From G041228335 sp964580905 (GTDB lineage: Bacteria > Pseudomonadota > Alphaproteobacteria > Puniceispirillales > UBA1172): a stretch of 64,000 bases of DNA. The DNA lies in contig CAZOLR010000001.1 in assembly GCA_964580905.1 (NCBI GenBank), forward strand, positions 101,621-165,620. The letters are read 5' to 3'. Shown piece by piece: positions 1 through 8,643 of this stretch (the first letter of the stretch is position 1; each line of letters begins with the position of its first letter). Both the position numbers and the translations under genes were made by a program. The notes under the pieces were generated by a model. That model was not told the origin of the DNA. It worked only from the letters and a program-made list of their open reading frames with translations, and searched no databases.

Positions 1-1
1 C

Positions 2-940
2 GGCAACCCCTTCGGTTTGGGCGGCACGGTCACGGCCGGCATCGTATCGGCCAGGGGCAGGGATATCGGCTCCGGGCCATATGACGATTTCATTCAGACC
101 GATGCGTCGATCAACAGAGGCAATTCCGGTGGCCCTCTTTTCAATCTTGACGGGGAAGTGGTGGGGATCAACACCGCTATTTTCTCCCAGAGTGGCGGTT
201 CGGTGGGCATTGGTTTTGCCATCGCCTCAAATCTTGCCGGAAATGTGGTGGATCAGCTGGAAGAATACGGGCGTACCCGCCGCGGCTGGCTTGGGGTTTT
301 CATTCAGGATATCACTCCGGATATAGCCGAAAGCCTTGGTCTTGATGATGAAAACGGCGCTCTTGTCTCGTCGGTGCATCCTGATGGTCCGGCTGATGAA
401 GGCGGCGTTCTGGCCGGTGATGTTGTCTTGCGCTTTGATGGCAAGACCATTGAAGATATGCGCAGTCTGCCACGGATTGTTGCCGAAACATCTATCGGCA
501 AGGAAGTCGAGGTTGAGGTCTTGCGTGAAGGCAAGCCCCTGACCCTGAAAATCACCCTTGGTGAACTTGAGCAGGCGGAAAAAAATGGCCTTCTGTCCGG
601 CCGGTCTCAGAAACAGGATAGCCCGAGGGATTTTGCCAGCCTCGGGTTTTCCGTCGGCCCGATTGATGATGAGGCCAGAAAAAAATATGAACTGCCCGAT
701 GAAGTCAACGGATCGCCGCTCAATGGCGTCATTGTCACCGAAGTTATCGACGGAAGCCCGGCCACAAGTCGCGGTATCACCGAAGGTGATGTCATCCGGC
801 GGATCGGCCAGACCCAGATCATGATGGTCAAGGATCTGTCCGATGGAATAAAAGAAGCCCAGGCACAGAAGAAATCTTCTGTTCTTCTGCTCGTCCGTCG
901 TGCCGGACGTGAACGCTTCGTCGCCATACCGCTTGAATAG
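2..940 (+). CDS. degP: Do/HtrA-family periplasmic serine protease, 3' part only
   Basis: The gene is cut by the window edge; the frame is open from base 2 and 312 residues are visible. It lacks the signal peptide and the His and Asp of the catalytic triad, which lie upstream. The nucleophile motif GNSGGP is present about 40 residues in. Two PDZ domains follow (roughly residues 90-180 and 205-305), the arrangement of DegP/DegQ proteases that degrade or refold misfolded envelope proteins in the periplasm. The second PDZ lies beyond a charged linker. A strong hairpin terminator follows the stop. The family assignment is secure; whether it is DegP or one of the other Do paralogues usual in alphaproteobacteria cannot be told. 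Confidence 0.93.
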   Translation, partial: GNPFGLGGTVTAGIVSARGRDIGSGPYDDFIQTDASINRGNSGGPLFNLDGEVVGINTAIFSQSGGSVGIGFAIASNLAGNVVDQLEEYGRTRRGWLGVFIQDITPDIAESLGLDDENGALVSSVHPDGPADEGGVLAGDVVLRFDGKTIEDMRSLPRIVAETSIGKEVEVEVLREGKPLTLKITLGELEQAEKNGLLSGRSQKQDSPRDFASLGFSVGPIDDEARKKYELPDEVNGSPLNGVIVTEVIDGSPATSRGITEGDVIRRIGQTQIMMVKDLSDGIKEAQAQKKSSVLLLVRRAGRERFVAIPLE

Positions 941-974
941 AGCGGCGTGAGCACGTGATGCTTTCACCCTGATC

Positions 975-1006
975 AAAAGGGGCGGTCTCCGGATCGCCCC
1001 TTTTTT
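975..1006 (+). terminator. Rho-independent terminator after the HtrA protease gene
   Basis: A perfect 10-bp stem (AAAAGGGGCG at 975-984 with its complement at 995-1004) closes a 10-base loop and runs straight into a T tract. It lies between the protease stop and the 3' end of the convergent serB, so the A-rich left side could also serve serB transcripts. Confidence 0.9.
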
Positions 1007-1052
1007 CAGGGTGTTTCAACCTCTGAGATCTGCTACTCCGGGGTGAGGGCTC

Positions 1053-1943
1053 TTACGGCTTAACGATTTCGGATGCGTCATATCCCTGCAGCCACAGCAG
1101 CCCCCGCAGATCCGCATGATCAAGACAGGCATTAGCCACTTCCTTAAGGGCTGGCTTGCCCCTGAAGGCAACACCGAGACCTGCTGCCATGGTCATTCCC
1201 CGGTCGTTCGCCCCGTCGCCGACTGCGGCAACATCACCGGCGCTGATCCCGAGCTCGCGGCAGGCTGTCTCGAGCCGTGTTTTTTTTGCATTCTGATCAA
1301 GGATGGGAAAGCCAATCTCTCCGGTGATGCGACCGTTTTCCACGATCAGCTCATTGGCGTAATGCGCATCGAACCCCAGTTTTCCGGCAACCACACGGGT
1401 AAGAAAAGTAAATCCGCCCGAAGCCAGTATCGCATACGCCCCATGGGCTTTCATGGTGGCCAGAAGTATTTCTGCCCCCGGGGTGTATTCAACCTCGTTG
1501 ATAATATGGGTGATCAGATGCTCCGGCTGGCCTCCGATCATCCGGACCCTTTCGATAAGAGAAGAGGAAAAATCAAGTTCTCCACGCATGGATCTCACGG
1601 TAATCGCGGCCACATCTTCCCCCTTACCGCTGAGCCTTGCCAGATCATTCAGCGACTCCGAGGTGATGATCGTGCTGTCCATATCTGCAATAAGCAGGGA
1701 TTTCCGCCGTCCCGCACGGGGGAGGATATTGATATCCGCCATCAATTCCAGATTGAGATCATTTCCGCTCAGGGGCTTTTCGCATTCAATATCAACCTCA
1801 AGGGCAAGATCCGGATATAATGGCCGAACATGCCCGACCCGGGCTCCGGCCGCTTCAAGCGCATGGGCAAGTTCCCTGTCCGCCGATGGCGGCAGGGGGC
1901 TGGATTCAGAAGTGGTGAGTACCGCGACATATTGCATGATCAC
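1053..1943 (-). CDS. serB: Phosphoserine phosphatase
   Basis: It hydrolyses O-phosphoserine to serine, the last step of serine synthesis. It is a HAD-superfamily enzyme of 296 residues from GTG 1943, or 294 from the in-frame ATG at 1937. The nucleophile motif DMDST is at about residues 87-91, SGG at 175-177, and GDGANDRGM at 242-250 supplies the Mg-binding aspartates. The first 80 residues form the small N-terminal domain usual in longer bacterial SerB proteins. It is divergent from miaA with about 30 bp between the start codons, so each promoter must overlap the other gene or this small gap. Confidence 0.95.
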   Translation of the reverse strand: MIMQYVAVLTTSESSPLPPSADRELAHALEAAGARVGHVRPLYPDLALEVDIECEKPLSGNDLNLELMADINILPRAGRRKSLLIADMDSTIITSESLNDLARLSGKGEDVAAITVRSMRGELDFSSSLIERVRMIGGQPEHLITHIINEVEYTPGAEILLATMKAHGAYAILASGGFTFLTRVVAGKLGFDAHYANELIVENGRITGEIGFPILDQNAKKTRLETACRELGISAGDVAAVGDGANDRGMTMAAGLGVAFRGKPALKEVANACLDHADLRGLLWLQGYDASEIVKP

Positions 1944-1973
1944 CAGTTATGGCGTATCGGCTAGGGTATGTCT

Positions 1974-2918
1974 ATGGATGAAAACAGCCCCGTCATCTGC
2001 ATTGCCGGCCCTACGGCAAGCGGCAAATCTGCCCTTGCCATGAAACTGGCCAGCAGAATCCGGGGGGAGATCGTCAATGCCGACAGTATGCAGGTATATA
2101 AGGACCTGCCATGCCTGACAGCCATTCCCTCAGCCGAAGACAGAAACAATATACCCCATCATAACTACGCAGCTCTTGACGGAAGCGAGCGATGTTCGGT
2201 TGCCCGCTGGCTGGATATGACCCGGCAGGCGGTTGCTGAAATCCGCGCACGTGGGCATGTGCCTCTTCTTGTTGGCGGCACGGGGCTTTATATTCGTGCG
2301 GCGCTTGATGGCATAACGCCGCTTCCCGATATTCCGCCGGATATCCGCGCCCGATCTGTCGCCATGCATCGTGAAATGGGCGGCAGGGCATTTCGCGAAG
2401 AACTGGCGCGGCATGATCCTGAACTGGCACATCGCCTCAAAGACGGGGACAGCCAGCGGCTGGTGCGGGGGATGGAAGTTGCGTTGGCAACAGGCAGGCC
2501 GCTCAGTGAATTGCAGGAAGCAGCACCTGAAGGGGCGCTGGAAGGCCCTGTCCTGACGGTGCTGGTGATGCCCGACCGGCGTGAACTCTATCACCGGATT
2601 GACACCCGCCTTCCCGGGATGCTGGCAAGCGGGGCGATTGCCGAAGCTCAGCGTATCGCTGCAAGGAACCTTGATCCGTCTCTTCCGGTGATGAAGGCGG
2701 TGGGACTGCCGCCATTGCTGGATTTCACCCGCGGCCTTTTAACGGAGGATGCGGCGGTTGAACTGGCTTGCCGGGATACCCGCCGCTATGCCAAACGTCA
2801 GATCACCTGGTTCCGGCATCAGTTTTCAGCAATGTTTTGTGAAGAAAATACTTGTGGTGAGCAATATTCGGAAAGTTTTTTTGATAAAATCTTATCAAAA
2901 GTTGTTTTTAAGGGTTGA
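1974..2918 (+). CDS. miaA: tRNA dimethylallyltransferase
   Basis: It transfers a dimethylallyl group to N6 of A37 in tRNAs reading UNN codons. The protein has 314 residues from ATG 1974. This start is preferred over ATG 1968 because AGGG at 1963-1966 lies 7 bases before it but only 1 base before the other. The Walker-type GPTASGKS loop is near the N-terminus, followed by NADSMQVY, GGTGLYIRA and the C-terminal YAKRQITWFRH motif. The last 25 residues are a non-conserved tail whose codons also form a hairpin (see 2879-2910). The neighbouring ilvB is downstream after a 154-bp leader. Confidence 0.95.
   Translation: MDENSPVICIAGPTASGKSALAMKLASRIRGEIVNADSMQVYKDLPCLTAIPSAEDRNNIPHHNYAALDGSERCSVARWLDMTRQAVAEIRARGHVPLLVGGTGLYIRAALDGITPLPDIPPDIRARSVAMHREMGGRAFREELARHDPELAHRLKDGDSQRLVRGMEVALATGRPLSELQEAAPEGALEGPVLTVLVMPDRRELYHRIDTRLPGMLASGAIAEAQRIAARNLDPSLPVMKAVGLPPLLDFTRGLLTEDAAVELACRDTRRYAKRQITWFRHQFSAMFCEENTCGEQYSESFFDKILSKVVFKG
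2879..2910 (+). terminator. AT-rich hairpin inside the 3' end of miaA
   Basis: A perfect 9-bp inverted repeat (TTTTGATAA at 2879-2887, TTATCAAAA at 2892-2900, loop AATC) is followed by a T-rich stretch. It lies wholly inside the last miaA codons and encodes part of FDKILSK. The weak A/T stem makes termination plausible but unproven. Confidence 0.5.
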
Positions 2919-2990
2919 CCTGACGTAGTACATATGGAAAAACGGTCATATAAAGATACTGTTTTCAGCATCACTTTACGCAGGCACGAC

Positions 2991-3027
2991 CCCTGGAAAT
3001 CCCGGGAGTTTTGCTTGCTTTGTTTTT
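2991..3027 (+). promoter_or_regulatory. Possible attenuator-like hairpin in the ilvB leader
   Basis: CCCTGG (2991-2996) and CCCGGG (3001-3006) can pair with one mismatch around an AAAT loop, followed by a T-rich run up to 3027. It lies 45-80 bases before the ilvB start. Transcription attenuation of ilvBN has been reported in Caulobacter, which makes the position suggestive. The stem is short and no competing anti-terminator is obvious, so this is tentative. Confidence 0.25.
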
Positions 3028-3072
3028 GAATTGATTAAGACATAACGCTGTTCATTGAGGAGACGAGAGGTC

Positions 3073-4875
3073 ATGACCGGCAAGACCGAGACAACAGCCA
3101 GCGACAGCAAGGCGGAAATCGCGACCATCTCTGGTGCCGAGGCTATTCTGAGGGTACTTGAAGATCAGGGCGTTGAGGTCATTTTCGGCTACCCCGGCGG
3201 GGCAGTGCTGCCCATTTACGATGCCATCTTCAAGAGCAACGCGATCCGCCATATTCTGGTCCGCCATGAGCAGGCCGCCGTGCATGCCGCTGAAGGCTAT
3301 GCCCGTTCAACAGGAAAGACAGGTGTTGTGCTGGTCACTTCCGGTCCCGGTGCAACAAACGCGGTTACCGGTCTTACCGACGCGCTGATGGACTCGATCC
3401 CCGTTCTGTGCCTGACCGGGCAGGTGCCGACGCATCTCATTGGCAACGACGCGTTTCAGGAAGCCGATACAACCGGGATAACACGTCCCTGCACCAAGCA
3501 TAACTATCTTGTCAAGGACAGCACAAAACTGTGCGATACCTTAAGGGAAGCGTTCCACGTTGCGTCCACCGGACGCCCCGGACCCGTGGTGGTTGATCTT
3601 CCCAAGGATATTCAGCTGGCTGACGTGGAGCTGACCCGGACGGGTGCTGCAAACGCCACCAGTCGGTACAAGCCGAAAACCACCCCGGACAAATCGCTGA
3701 TCCGTGAGGCGGCAAAGATGCTGGCATCGGCCAAACGTCCCGTGATCTATGGCGGCGGCGGCATTATCAACGCCGGGCCCGACGCATCCGACAGCCTTCG
3801 TGAGCTTGTCGCCCTGACCGGTTTTCCCACAACCCTGACGCTGATGGGGCTCGGTGCCTTGCCGGCATCGGATAAGCATTTCATTGGTATGCTGGGAATG
3901 CACGGCACGTATGAAGCCAATCTCACCATGTATAACTGCGATGTGATGCTGAATATCGGCGCACGTTTCGATGACAGAGTGACCGGGAAGACAAGCGAAT
4001 TTTCCCCGGGCTCAAAGCGGATACATATCGATATCGATCCGTCATCCATCAACAAGAACATTCAGGTGGATCTGGCCATCATAGGCGATGCCGGTGAAGC
4101 CATCCGCATGCTGATCAAGGAACTGAAAGCCATCAAGTTTGCGCCGGATAAGCCAGCCCTTGACAGCTGGTGGAAAAAGATCAACAGCTGGAAGTCCGTA
4201 AACTGTCTGCATTACGATCAGTCCGACAAAATCATCAAACCTCAATACGCCATTCACCGGCTTTGGGAGATGACCAGGGACAGGGATGCGTTCGTGACCA
4301 CCGAAGTCGGGCAGCATCAGATGTGGGCGGCGCAGTATTACGGCTTTGAAAATCCGAACCGCTGGATGACGTCGGGCGGGCTTGGCACCATGGGCTATGG
4401 TCTTCCGGCCGCCATGGGGGTTCAGATCGGCAATCCGGATGCGCTGGTGATTGATATTTCAGGTGAAGCGTCCTTCATGATGAACATGCAGGAATTGTCC
4501 ACACTGTCCCAATATAATCTCCCGGTTAAGGTCTTTATCATCAACAATGAATGGATGGGCATGGTCCGCCAATGGCAGGAGCTGATCCATGGCGGAAGGT
4601 ATTCTGAAAGCTATTCGGAATCCCTGCCGGATTTCATCAAACTTGCGGACTGTTTCGGCATGACCGGGTTGCGCGCCGAAAACGTGGATGATCTGGACAA
4701 TGTGATCGATACCATGCTGGCAACAGATGGCCCCGTCCTTGCAGATATCCGTGTCGCCAAGGAAGAAAATTGTTTCCCGATGATCCCGTCGGGTGCGGCA
4801 CATAATCAGATGCTTCTCGGACCTCAGGATAAGGTGGCAGCCCCTGTTTCCGAAGAAGGTATGGTTCTTGTTTAG
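3073..4875 (+). CDS. ilvB: Acetolactate synthase large (catalytic) subunit
   Basis: This thiamine-diphosphate enzyme condenses two pyruvates to acetolactate, or pyruvate with 2-oxobutyrate, the first common step to valine, leucine and isoleucine. It has 600 residues from ATG 3073; an in-frame TTG at 3055 lies inside the AGGAG Shine-Dalgarno region and is less likely. The N-terminal TPP domain has GYPGGAVLPIYD and the catalytic Glu region VHAAEGYA. The C-terminal TPP domain has GTMGYGLPAAMG and the INNEWMGMVRQWQ end of the cofactor motif. In that motif the usual GD(G/A) reads GEA (Glu at 4465-4467). It is followed after 12 bp by the regulatory subunit. Confidence 0.96.
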   Translation: MTGKTETTASDSKAEIATISGAEAILRVLEDQGVEVIFGYPGGAVLPIYDAIFKSNAIRHILVRHEQAAVHAAEGYARSTGKTGVVLVTSGPGATNAVTGLTDALMDSIPVLCLTGQVPTHLIGNDAFQEADTTGITRPCTKHNYLVKDSTKLCDTLREAFHVASTGRPGPVVVDLPKDIQLADVELTRTGAANATSRYKPKTTPDKSLIREAAKMLASAKRPVIYGGGGIINAGPDASDSLRELVALTGFPTTLTLMGLGALPASDKHFIGMLGMHGTYEANLTMYNCDVMLNIGARFDDRVTGKTSEFSPGSKRIHIDIDPSSINKNIQVDLAIIGDAGEAIRMLIKELKAIKFAPDKPALDSWWKKINSWKSVNCLHYDQSDKIIKPQYAIHRLWEMTRDRDAFVTTEVGQHQMWAAQYYGFENPNRWMTSGGLGTMGYGLPAAMGVQIGNPDALVIDISGEASFMMNMQELSTLSQYNLPVKVFIINNEWMGMVRQWQELIHGGRYSESYSESLPDFIKLADCFGMTGLRAENVDDLDNVIDTMLATDGPVLADIRVAKEENCFPMIPSGAAHNQMLLGPQDKVAAPVSEEGMVLV

Positions 4876-4887
4876 GAAAAATTAACC

Positions 4888-5427
4888 ATGTCAGAGACTA
4901 TGGCCGAAGCCCGGCATACGATTTCCGTTCTTGTTGATAATGAACCCGGTGTTCTGGCCCGGGTGATAGGTCTGTTTTCAGGCCGTGGATATAACATTGA
5001 AAGCCTGACGGTTTCCGAAGTTGACCGGGTGCACCACATCTCCCGGATCTCGATTGTTACCAGAGGCACGCCCATGGTGATCGAACAGATCAAAGCTCAG
5101 CTTGACCGTATCGTGCCGGTCCATCTGGTGCGTGACCTGACAAGCGGCGGTGACCATATCGAACGTGAACTTGCCCTTGTCAAACTGATGAACACCGGTG
5201 ACGAGCGCATCGAAGCGCTGCGGATTGCCGATACCTTTCGGGCGCGGACACTGGACAGCACCCTGAAATCATTTGTTTTTGAAATTACCGGAAGCAGCTC
5301 AAAGGTTGAGGCTTTCGTTGATCTGATGGCATCACTGGGGGAGGTGGAAGTGTCGCGTACCGGCGTATCCGCCATTTCCCGTGGTGCCATAGCCGACATG
5401 CCGATCAGTCTTAAGACTGATGGCTGA
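4888..5427 (+). CDS. ilvH: Acetolactate synthase small (regulatory) subunit
   Basis: The 179-residue regulatory partner of IlvB confers valine feedback control and stimulates catalysis. An N-terminal ACT domain begins HTISVLVDNEPGVLARVIGLF, with the valine-site loop GYNIESLTVS; a second ACT-like domain fills residues 85-165. The length is typical. It sits 12 bp after ilvB and 26 bp before ilvC, so the three are presumably one transcript. Confidence 0.96.
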   Translation: MSETMAEARHTISVLVDNEPGVLARVIGLFSGRGYNIESLTVSEVDRVHHISRISIVTRGTPMVIEQIKAQLDRIVPVHLVRDLTSGGDHIERELALVKLMNTGDERIEALRIADTFRARTLDSTLKSFVFEITGSSSKVEAFVDLMASLGEVEVSRTGVSAISRGAIADMPISLKTDG

Positions 5428-5453
5428 ACCCCCATGTAATCAGGAGAAAATCA

Positions 5454-6473
5454 ATGCGGGTCTATTATGATCGTGATGCCGACGTCAATCTCATCAAATC
5501 CAAGAAAGTTTGTATCGTCGGCTATGGCTCACAGGGCCATGCCCATGCGGCAAACCTGAAGGACAGCGGTGTCAAGGAAGTTGCCGTCGCCCTTCGTGAA
5601 GGATCATCAAGCCGGAAGAAGGCCACAGAAGCCGGTTTCAAGGTCATGTCAGTCAAAGAAGCCGCTGAGTGGGCTGACCTGCTCATGATGCTGACCCCTG
5701 ATGAACTACAGGCCGAAATCTATGAAGAAGAAATCGCCGGCAATATGCGCCCGGGTGCTGCTCTTGCCTTTGCCCACGGCCTTAACGTGCATTTTGATCT
5801 GATTGTTCCGGCCGGCGATGTTGACGTCCTCATGATCGCCCCGAAGGGCCCCGGTCACACGGTTCGCGGCGAATATGTCAAAGGTGGCGGCGTGCCTTGC
5901 CTCCTTGCCGTGCATCAGGATGCGTCCGGAAACGCACATGATCTCGGTCTGTCCTATGCTTCGGCTATTGGCGGCGGCCGTTCCGGCGTGATCGAAACCA
6001 GCTTCCGTCAGGAATGCGAAACAGATCTTTTTGGTGAGCAGGCCGTTCTCTGCGGTGGTCTTTGCGAGCTGATCAAGGCAGGTTTTGACACCCTTGTTGA
6101 TGCTGGTTATGACCCTGAGATGGCGTATTTTGAATGCCTGCACGAAGTCAAACTGATTGTTGACCTCATCTATGAGGGCGGCATTGCAAACATGAACTAT
6201 TCCATTTCCAATACCGCGGAATATGGTGAATATGTCTCAGGCCCGCGTGTTATCACCGATGAAACCCGCAAGGCCATGCGTGAAATCCTCGACGATATCC
6301 AGTCCGGCCGCTTCACCCGTGACTGGATGCTGGAAAACAAGGCACGTCAGTCAAGCTTCAAGGCGATGCGCCGTAATGCGGCCGACCACCGGATTGAAGC
6401 GGTAGGCGAAACCCTGAGAGGGATGATGCCGTGGATCGGCGCCAATCGCCTCGTCGATAAATCCAAAAACTAA
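5454..6473 (+). CDS. ilvC: Ketol-acid reductoisomerase (NADP+), class I
   Basis: It isomerises and reduces acetolactate or acetohydroxybutyrate to the dihydroxy acid, the second common step of branched-chain amino-acid synthesis. At 339 residues it is the short class I form. The Rossmann fingerprint GYGSQGHAHAANL lies near residue 25. The C-terminal knotted domain carries the metal-binding acidic residues (DLFGEQAVLCGG and ECLHEVKLIVDL). AGGAGA lies before the ATG. It is the last gene of the ilvB-ilvH-ilvC run. Confidence 0.97.
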   Translation: MRVYYDRDADVNLIKSKKVCIVGYGSQGHAHAANLKDSGVKEVAVALREGSSSRKKATEAGFKVMSVKEAAEWADLLMMLTPDELQAEIYEEEIAGNMRPGAALAFAHGLNVHFDLIVPAGDVDVLMIAPKGPGHTVRGEYVKGGGVPCLLAVHQDASGNAHDLGLSYASAIGGGRSGVIETSFRQECETDLFGEQAVLCGGLCELIKAGFDTLVDAGYDPEMAYFECLHEVKLIVDLIYEGGIANMNYSISNTAEYGEYVSGPRVITDETRKAMREILDDIQSGRFTRDWMLENKARQSSFKAMRRNAADHRIEAVGETLRGMMPWIGANRLVDKSKN

Positions 6474-6483
6474 CTGCATCTTA

Positions 6484-6530
6484 AAATCCGGCATCATGAC
6501 GTGATAAATTCTCGTTATGATGCTGGATTT
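6484..6530 (+). terminator. Long stem-loop after ilvC
   Basis: An 18-bp imperfect inverted repeat (arms 6484-6501 and 6513-6530, with two G-T positions that become G-U pairs in RNA) encloses an 11-base loop just after the ilvC stop. Only three T residues follow the right arm, so it may act as a terminator or as a 3'-end stabilising structure. Confidence 0.55.
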
Positions 6531-6560
6531 AGCCACATTTCTGTATTAAAAATAGAAATG

Positions 6561-6598
6561 GTCAGTGGGCATACACTGATCTGCCGTGAAAAAACGGC
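6561..6598 (+). promoter_or_regulatory. Tandem small hairpins in the mreB upstream region
   Basis: Two short stem-loops lie back to back: GTCAGTG/CACTGAT (6561-6567, 6574-6580) and GCCGT/ACGGC (6583-6587, 6594-6598). They fall 37-74 bases before the mreB start and could lie in its 5' untranslated leader. No clear -35/-10 pair was found nearby. Confidence 0.3.
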
Positions 6599-6634
6599 CA
6601 TTTAAGTCTAGGGGACCGTATTAGGTTAGTGATC

Positions 6635-7672
6635 ATGCTCAACGCTATTAGAGGATTGTTTTCAGCGGATCTTGCGATTGATCTTGGAACGGCGAACACT
6701 CTTGTCTACGTCAAGGGGCGCGGGATTATTCTTAACGAACCTTCTGTGGTGGCCATAGCTCAGATTCGCGGCAAACAACAGGTCCTCGCCGTGGGTGAAG
6801 AAGCCAAGGTCATGCTGGGGAAGACTCCCGGAAATATCCGAGCTATTCGTCCCATGGCTGATGGCGTGATCGCTGATTTTGAAGTTGCGGAAGAAATGAT
6901 CAAGCATTTCATCCGCAAGGTTAACGGCAAGATGCCTCTTTCAAGCCCGCAGGTCATTATCTGCGTGCCATCCGGTTCCACCGCCGTCGAGCGCCGGGCC
7001 ATTCAGGAATCCGCTGAAAGCGCAGGCGCAAGACGTGTCTACCTCATCGAAGAACCCATGGCGGCGGCTATTGGCGCCGGGTTGCCCGTGACCGAACCTT
7101 CAGGGTCGATGGTAGTTGATATCGGCGGCGGCACCACCGAGGTCGCCATTCTCTCGCTCGGTAATATCGTTTACGCGCATTCCGTCCGTGTTGGCGGGGA
7201 TAAATTTGATGAAGCGCTTATCAATTACATGCGCCGCACGCATAACCTGCTGATCGGGGAATCCACCGCCGAACGTATCAAGAAAGAGATCGGGATCGCC
7301 TGCAAGCCGCAGGGATCGAACGGGCAGAAAATATCGGTAAGGGGTCGTGACCTTGTCAATGGCGTGCCAAAAGAAATCCGCATCAATCAGGTGCAGGTCG
7401 CCGATGCCTTGTCGGATTCCATTCGCCAGATCATCGAAGGCGTGAAAGTCGCTCTTGAGCAGACCCCGCCTGAACTGGCTGCGGATATTGTCGAAAAAGG
7501 TATTGTCATGACCGGGGGCGGCAGCCTTCTTGCCGAAATCGATACCGTGCTCAGGGACTCCACCGGTCTGGCTGTTTCCATTGCCGAAGATCCCCTGACT
7601 TGTGTGGCTCTCGGCACCGGACGCTGCCTTGAAGAAATGCGGACCCTGCAGAACGTGCTGGTTGGCGCATAA
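6635..7672 (+). CDS. mreB: Rod-shape-determining actin homologue MreB
   Basis: MreB polymerises under the inner membrane and directs elongation-specific peptidoglycan synthesis. It has 345 residues from ATG 6635, which has AGG 9 bases upstream; GTG 6629 in the same frame has it only 3 bases away. Actin-fold signatures are clear: phosphate-1 DLGTANTLVYV, EEPMAAAIGAGLPV, phosphate-2 VVDIGGGTTEVAI, and adenosine-site GIVMTGGGSLL. The hydrophobic N-terminus (LNAIRGLFSADLAI) fits membrane contact. It heads the operon mreB-mreC-mreD-mrdA-rodA. Confidence 0.97.
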   Translation: MLNAIRGLFSADLAIDLGTANTLVYVKGRGIILNEPSVVAIAQIRGKQQVLAVGEEAKVMLGKTPGNIRAIRPMADGVIADFEVAEEMIKHFIRKVNGKMPLSSPQVIICVPSGSTAVERRAIQESAESAGARRVYLIEEPMAAAIGAGLPVTEPSGSMVVDIGGGTTEVAILSLGNIVYAHSVRVGGDKFDEALINYMRRTHNLLIGESTAERIKKEIGIACKPQGSNGQKISVRGRDLVNGVPKEIRINQVQVADALSDSIRQIIEGVKVALEQTPPELAADIVEKGIVMTGGGSLLAEIDTVLRDSTGLAVSIAEDPLTCVALGTGRCLEEMRTLQNVLVGA

Positions 7673-7680
7673 GGCAGACT

Positions 7681-8643
7681 ATGGCCAGAACCAAGGGCAA
7701 CCGAAAACGTAGCCCGAAATCAAACGGGATCACCAGACAGATCCTGATCTTTGTCATCTGTGTTGCCATGATGGTTATCGGCAAGGCCGATATAACGGCG
7801 GTTAATTCCGTGCGCACAGGCCTTACCGGTTTCATCACACCTGTTGCTGATGTTGTATCCGTTCCGTTTCGTGCTGTATATGCGATGGTGGACAGCATGC
7901 AGGCGGTAGCCAATCTTCGCGAAGAAAACCTCCAGCTGAAAAGAGATGTTGAACGTCTTCGCCAGTGGCGCCGCAAAGCCGAAATCCTGCAAAATGAAAA
8001 CCGTCAGCTCAGGTCGGTCAGCGGGGTCATTATTCCCGAAGGCACCACGCCGGTTGCCGCGCGGGTGATTGCGGTCAACTCAGATAGTTTCGCACACTCC
8101 GTTCTCATTAATGTCGGGGCAAGCGCAGGCATACAAAAGGGCAACGCGGTGACAACAACCGATGGGCTCGTCGGGATCATCGTCAGTGTCGGCCCGAAAC
8201 ACAGCCAGGTGTTGCTGGTAACGGATATCAACGCAATGATCCCGGTTATTCTTTCGTCGTCGTCATGGCCGGCAACAACAGCCGGACGGAACAGCGCGGA
8301 GCTTGACCTCAGGTTTCTGCCGGCCGAGGCCACTGCCAATCTTGATGATCTTGTGCAGACTTCCGGCCATGGCGGGGTCTTGCCGGCGGGCATACCCGTG
8401 GGCCGTATAACCGAAGTCGGCTCAGACAGCATCAAGGTGAAACCGGTGGTGGATCTGCCGAGGCTTGGTTTCGTATCGGTGCTCACCACAAGGGAAGATC
8501 CCGGCTTTGCGGTTGATGATATTTACGATCAGACCTTCCGGACACTTCCGCAGGATGAAGAAGGCTTTACCCTTGAAGGAATTAATGCGCTGGGTCAGCG
8601 AAGCACAGGCGATCAAATTCCTGTAAACGGAGAGGAGCAGTGA
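7681..8643 (+). CDS. mreC: Rod-shape-determining protein MreC
   Basis: MreC is a bitopic inner-membrane protein linking MreB to PBP2 and RodA in the periplasm. The 320-residue product has a basic N-terminus (residues 1-17), one membrane span at about 18-38, a coiled coil at about 70-105 (NLREENLQLKRDVERL and ILQNENRQL), then the paired beta-barrel domain to about residue 280. A variable acidic tail ends the protein. The gap to mreB is 8 bp and the stop overlaps the mreD start by 4 bp. Confidence 0.95.
   Translation: MARTKGNRKRSPKSNGITRQILIFVICVAMMVIGKADITAVNSVRTGLTGFITPVADVVSVPFRAVYAMVDSMQAVANLREENLQLKRDVERLRQWRRKAEILQNENRQLRSVSGVIIPEGTTPVAARVIAVNSDSFAHSVLINVGASAGIQKGNAVTTTDGLVGIIVSVGPKHSQVLLVTDINAMIPVILSSSSWPATTAGRNSAELDLRFLPAEATANLDDLVQTSGHGGVLPAGIPVGRITEVGSDSIKVKPVVDLPRLGFVSVLTTREDPGFAVDDIYDQTFRTLPQDEEGFTLEGINALGQRSTGDQIPVNGEEQ

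Noticed and set aside
227..976. Long antisense open frame across the HtrA protease gene
   Set aside because: It mirrors a gene with clear conserved motifs; the translation shows no recognisable domain and looks like a codon-bias shadow.
2934..3029. A 31-codon open frame between miaA and ilvB as a leader peptide for attenuation
   Set aside because: It has no Shine-Dalgarno site and is not rich in Ile, Val or Leu codons (one Ile, one Val, three Leu). The hairpin near its end is short with a mismatch.
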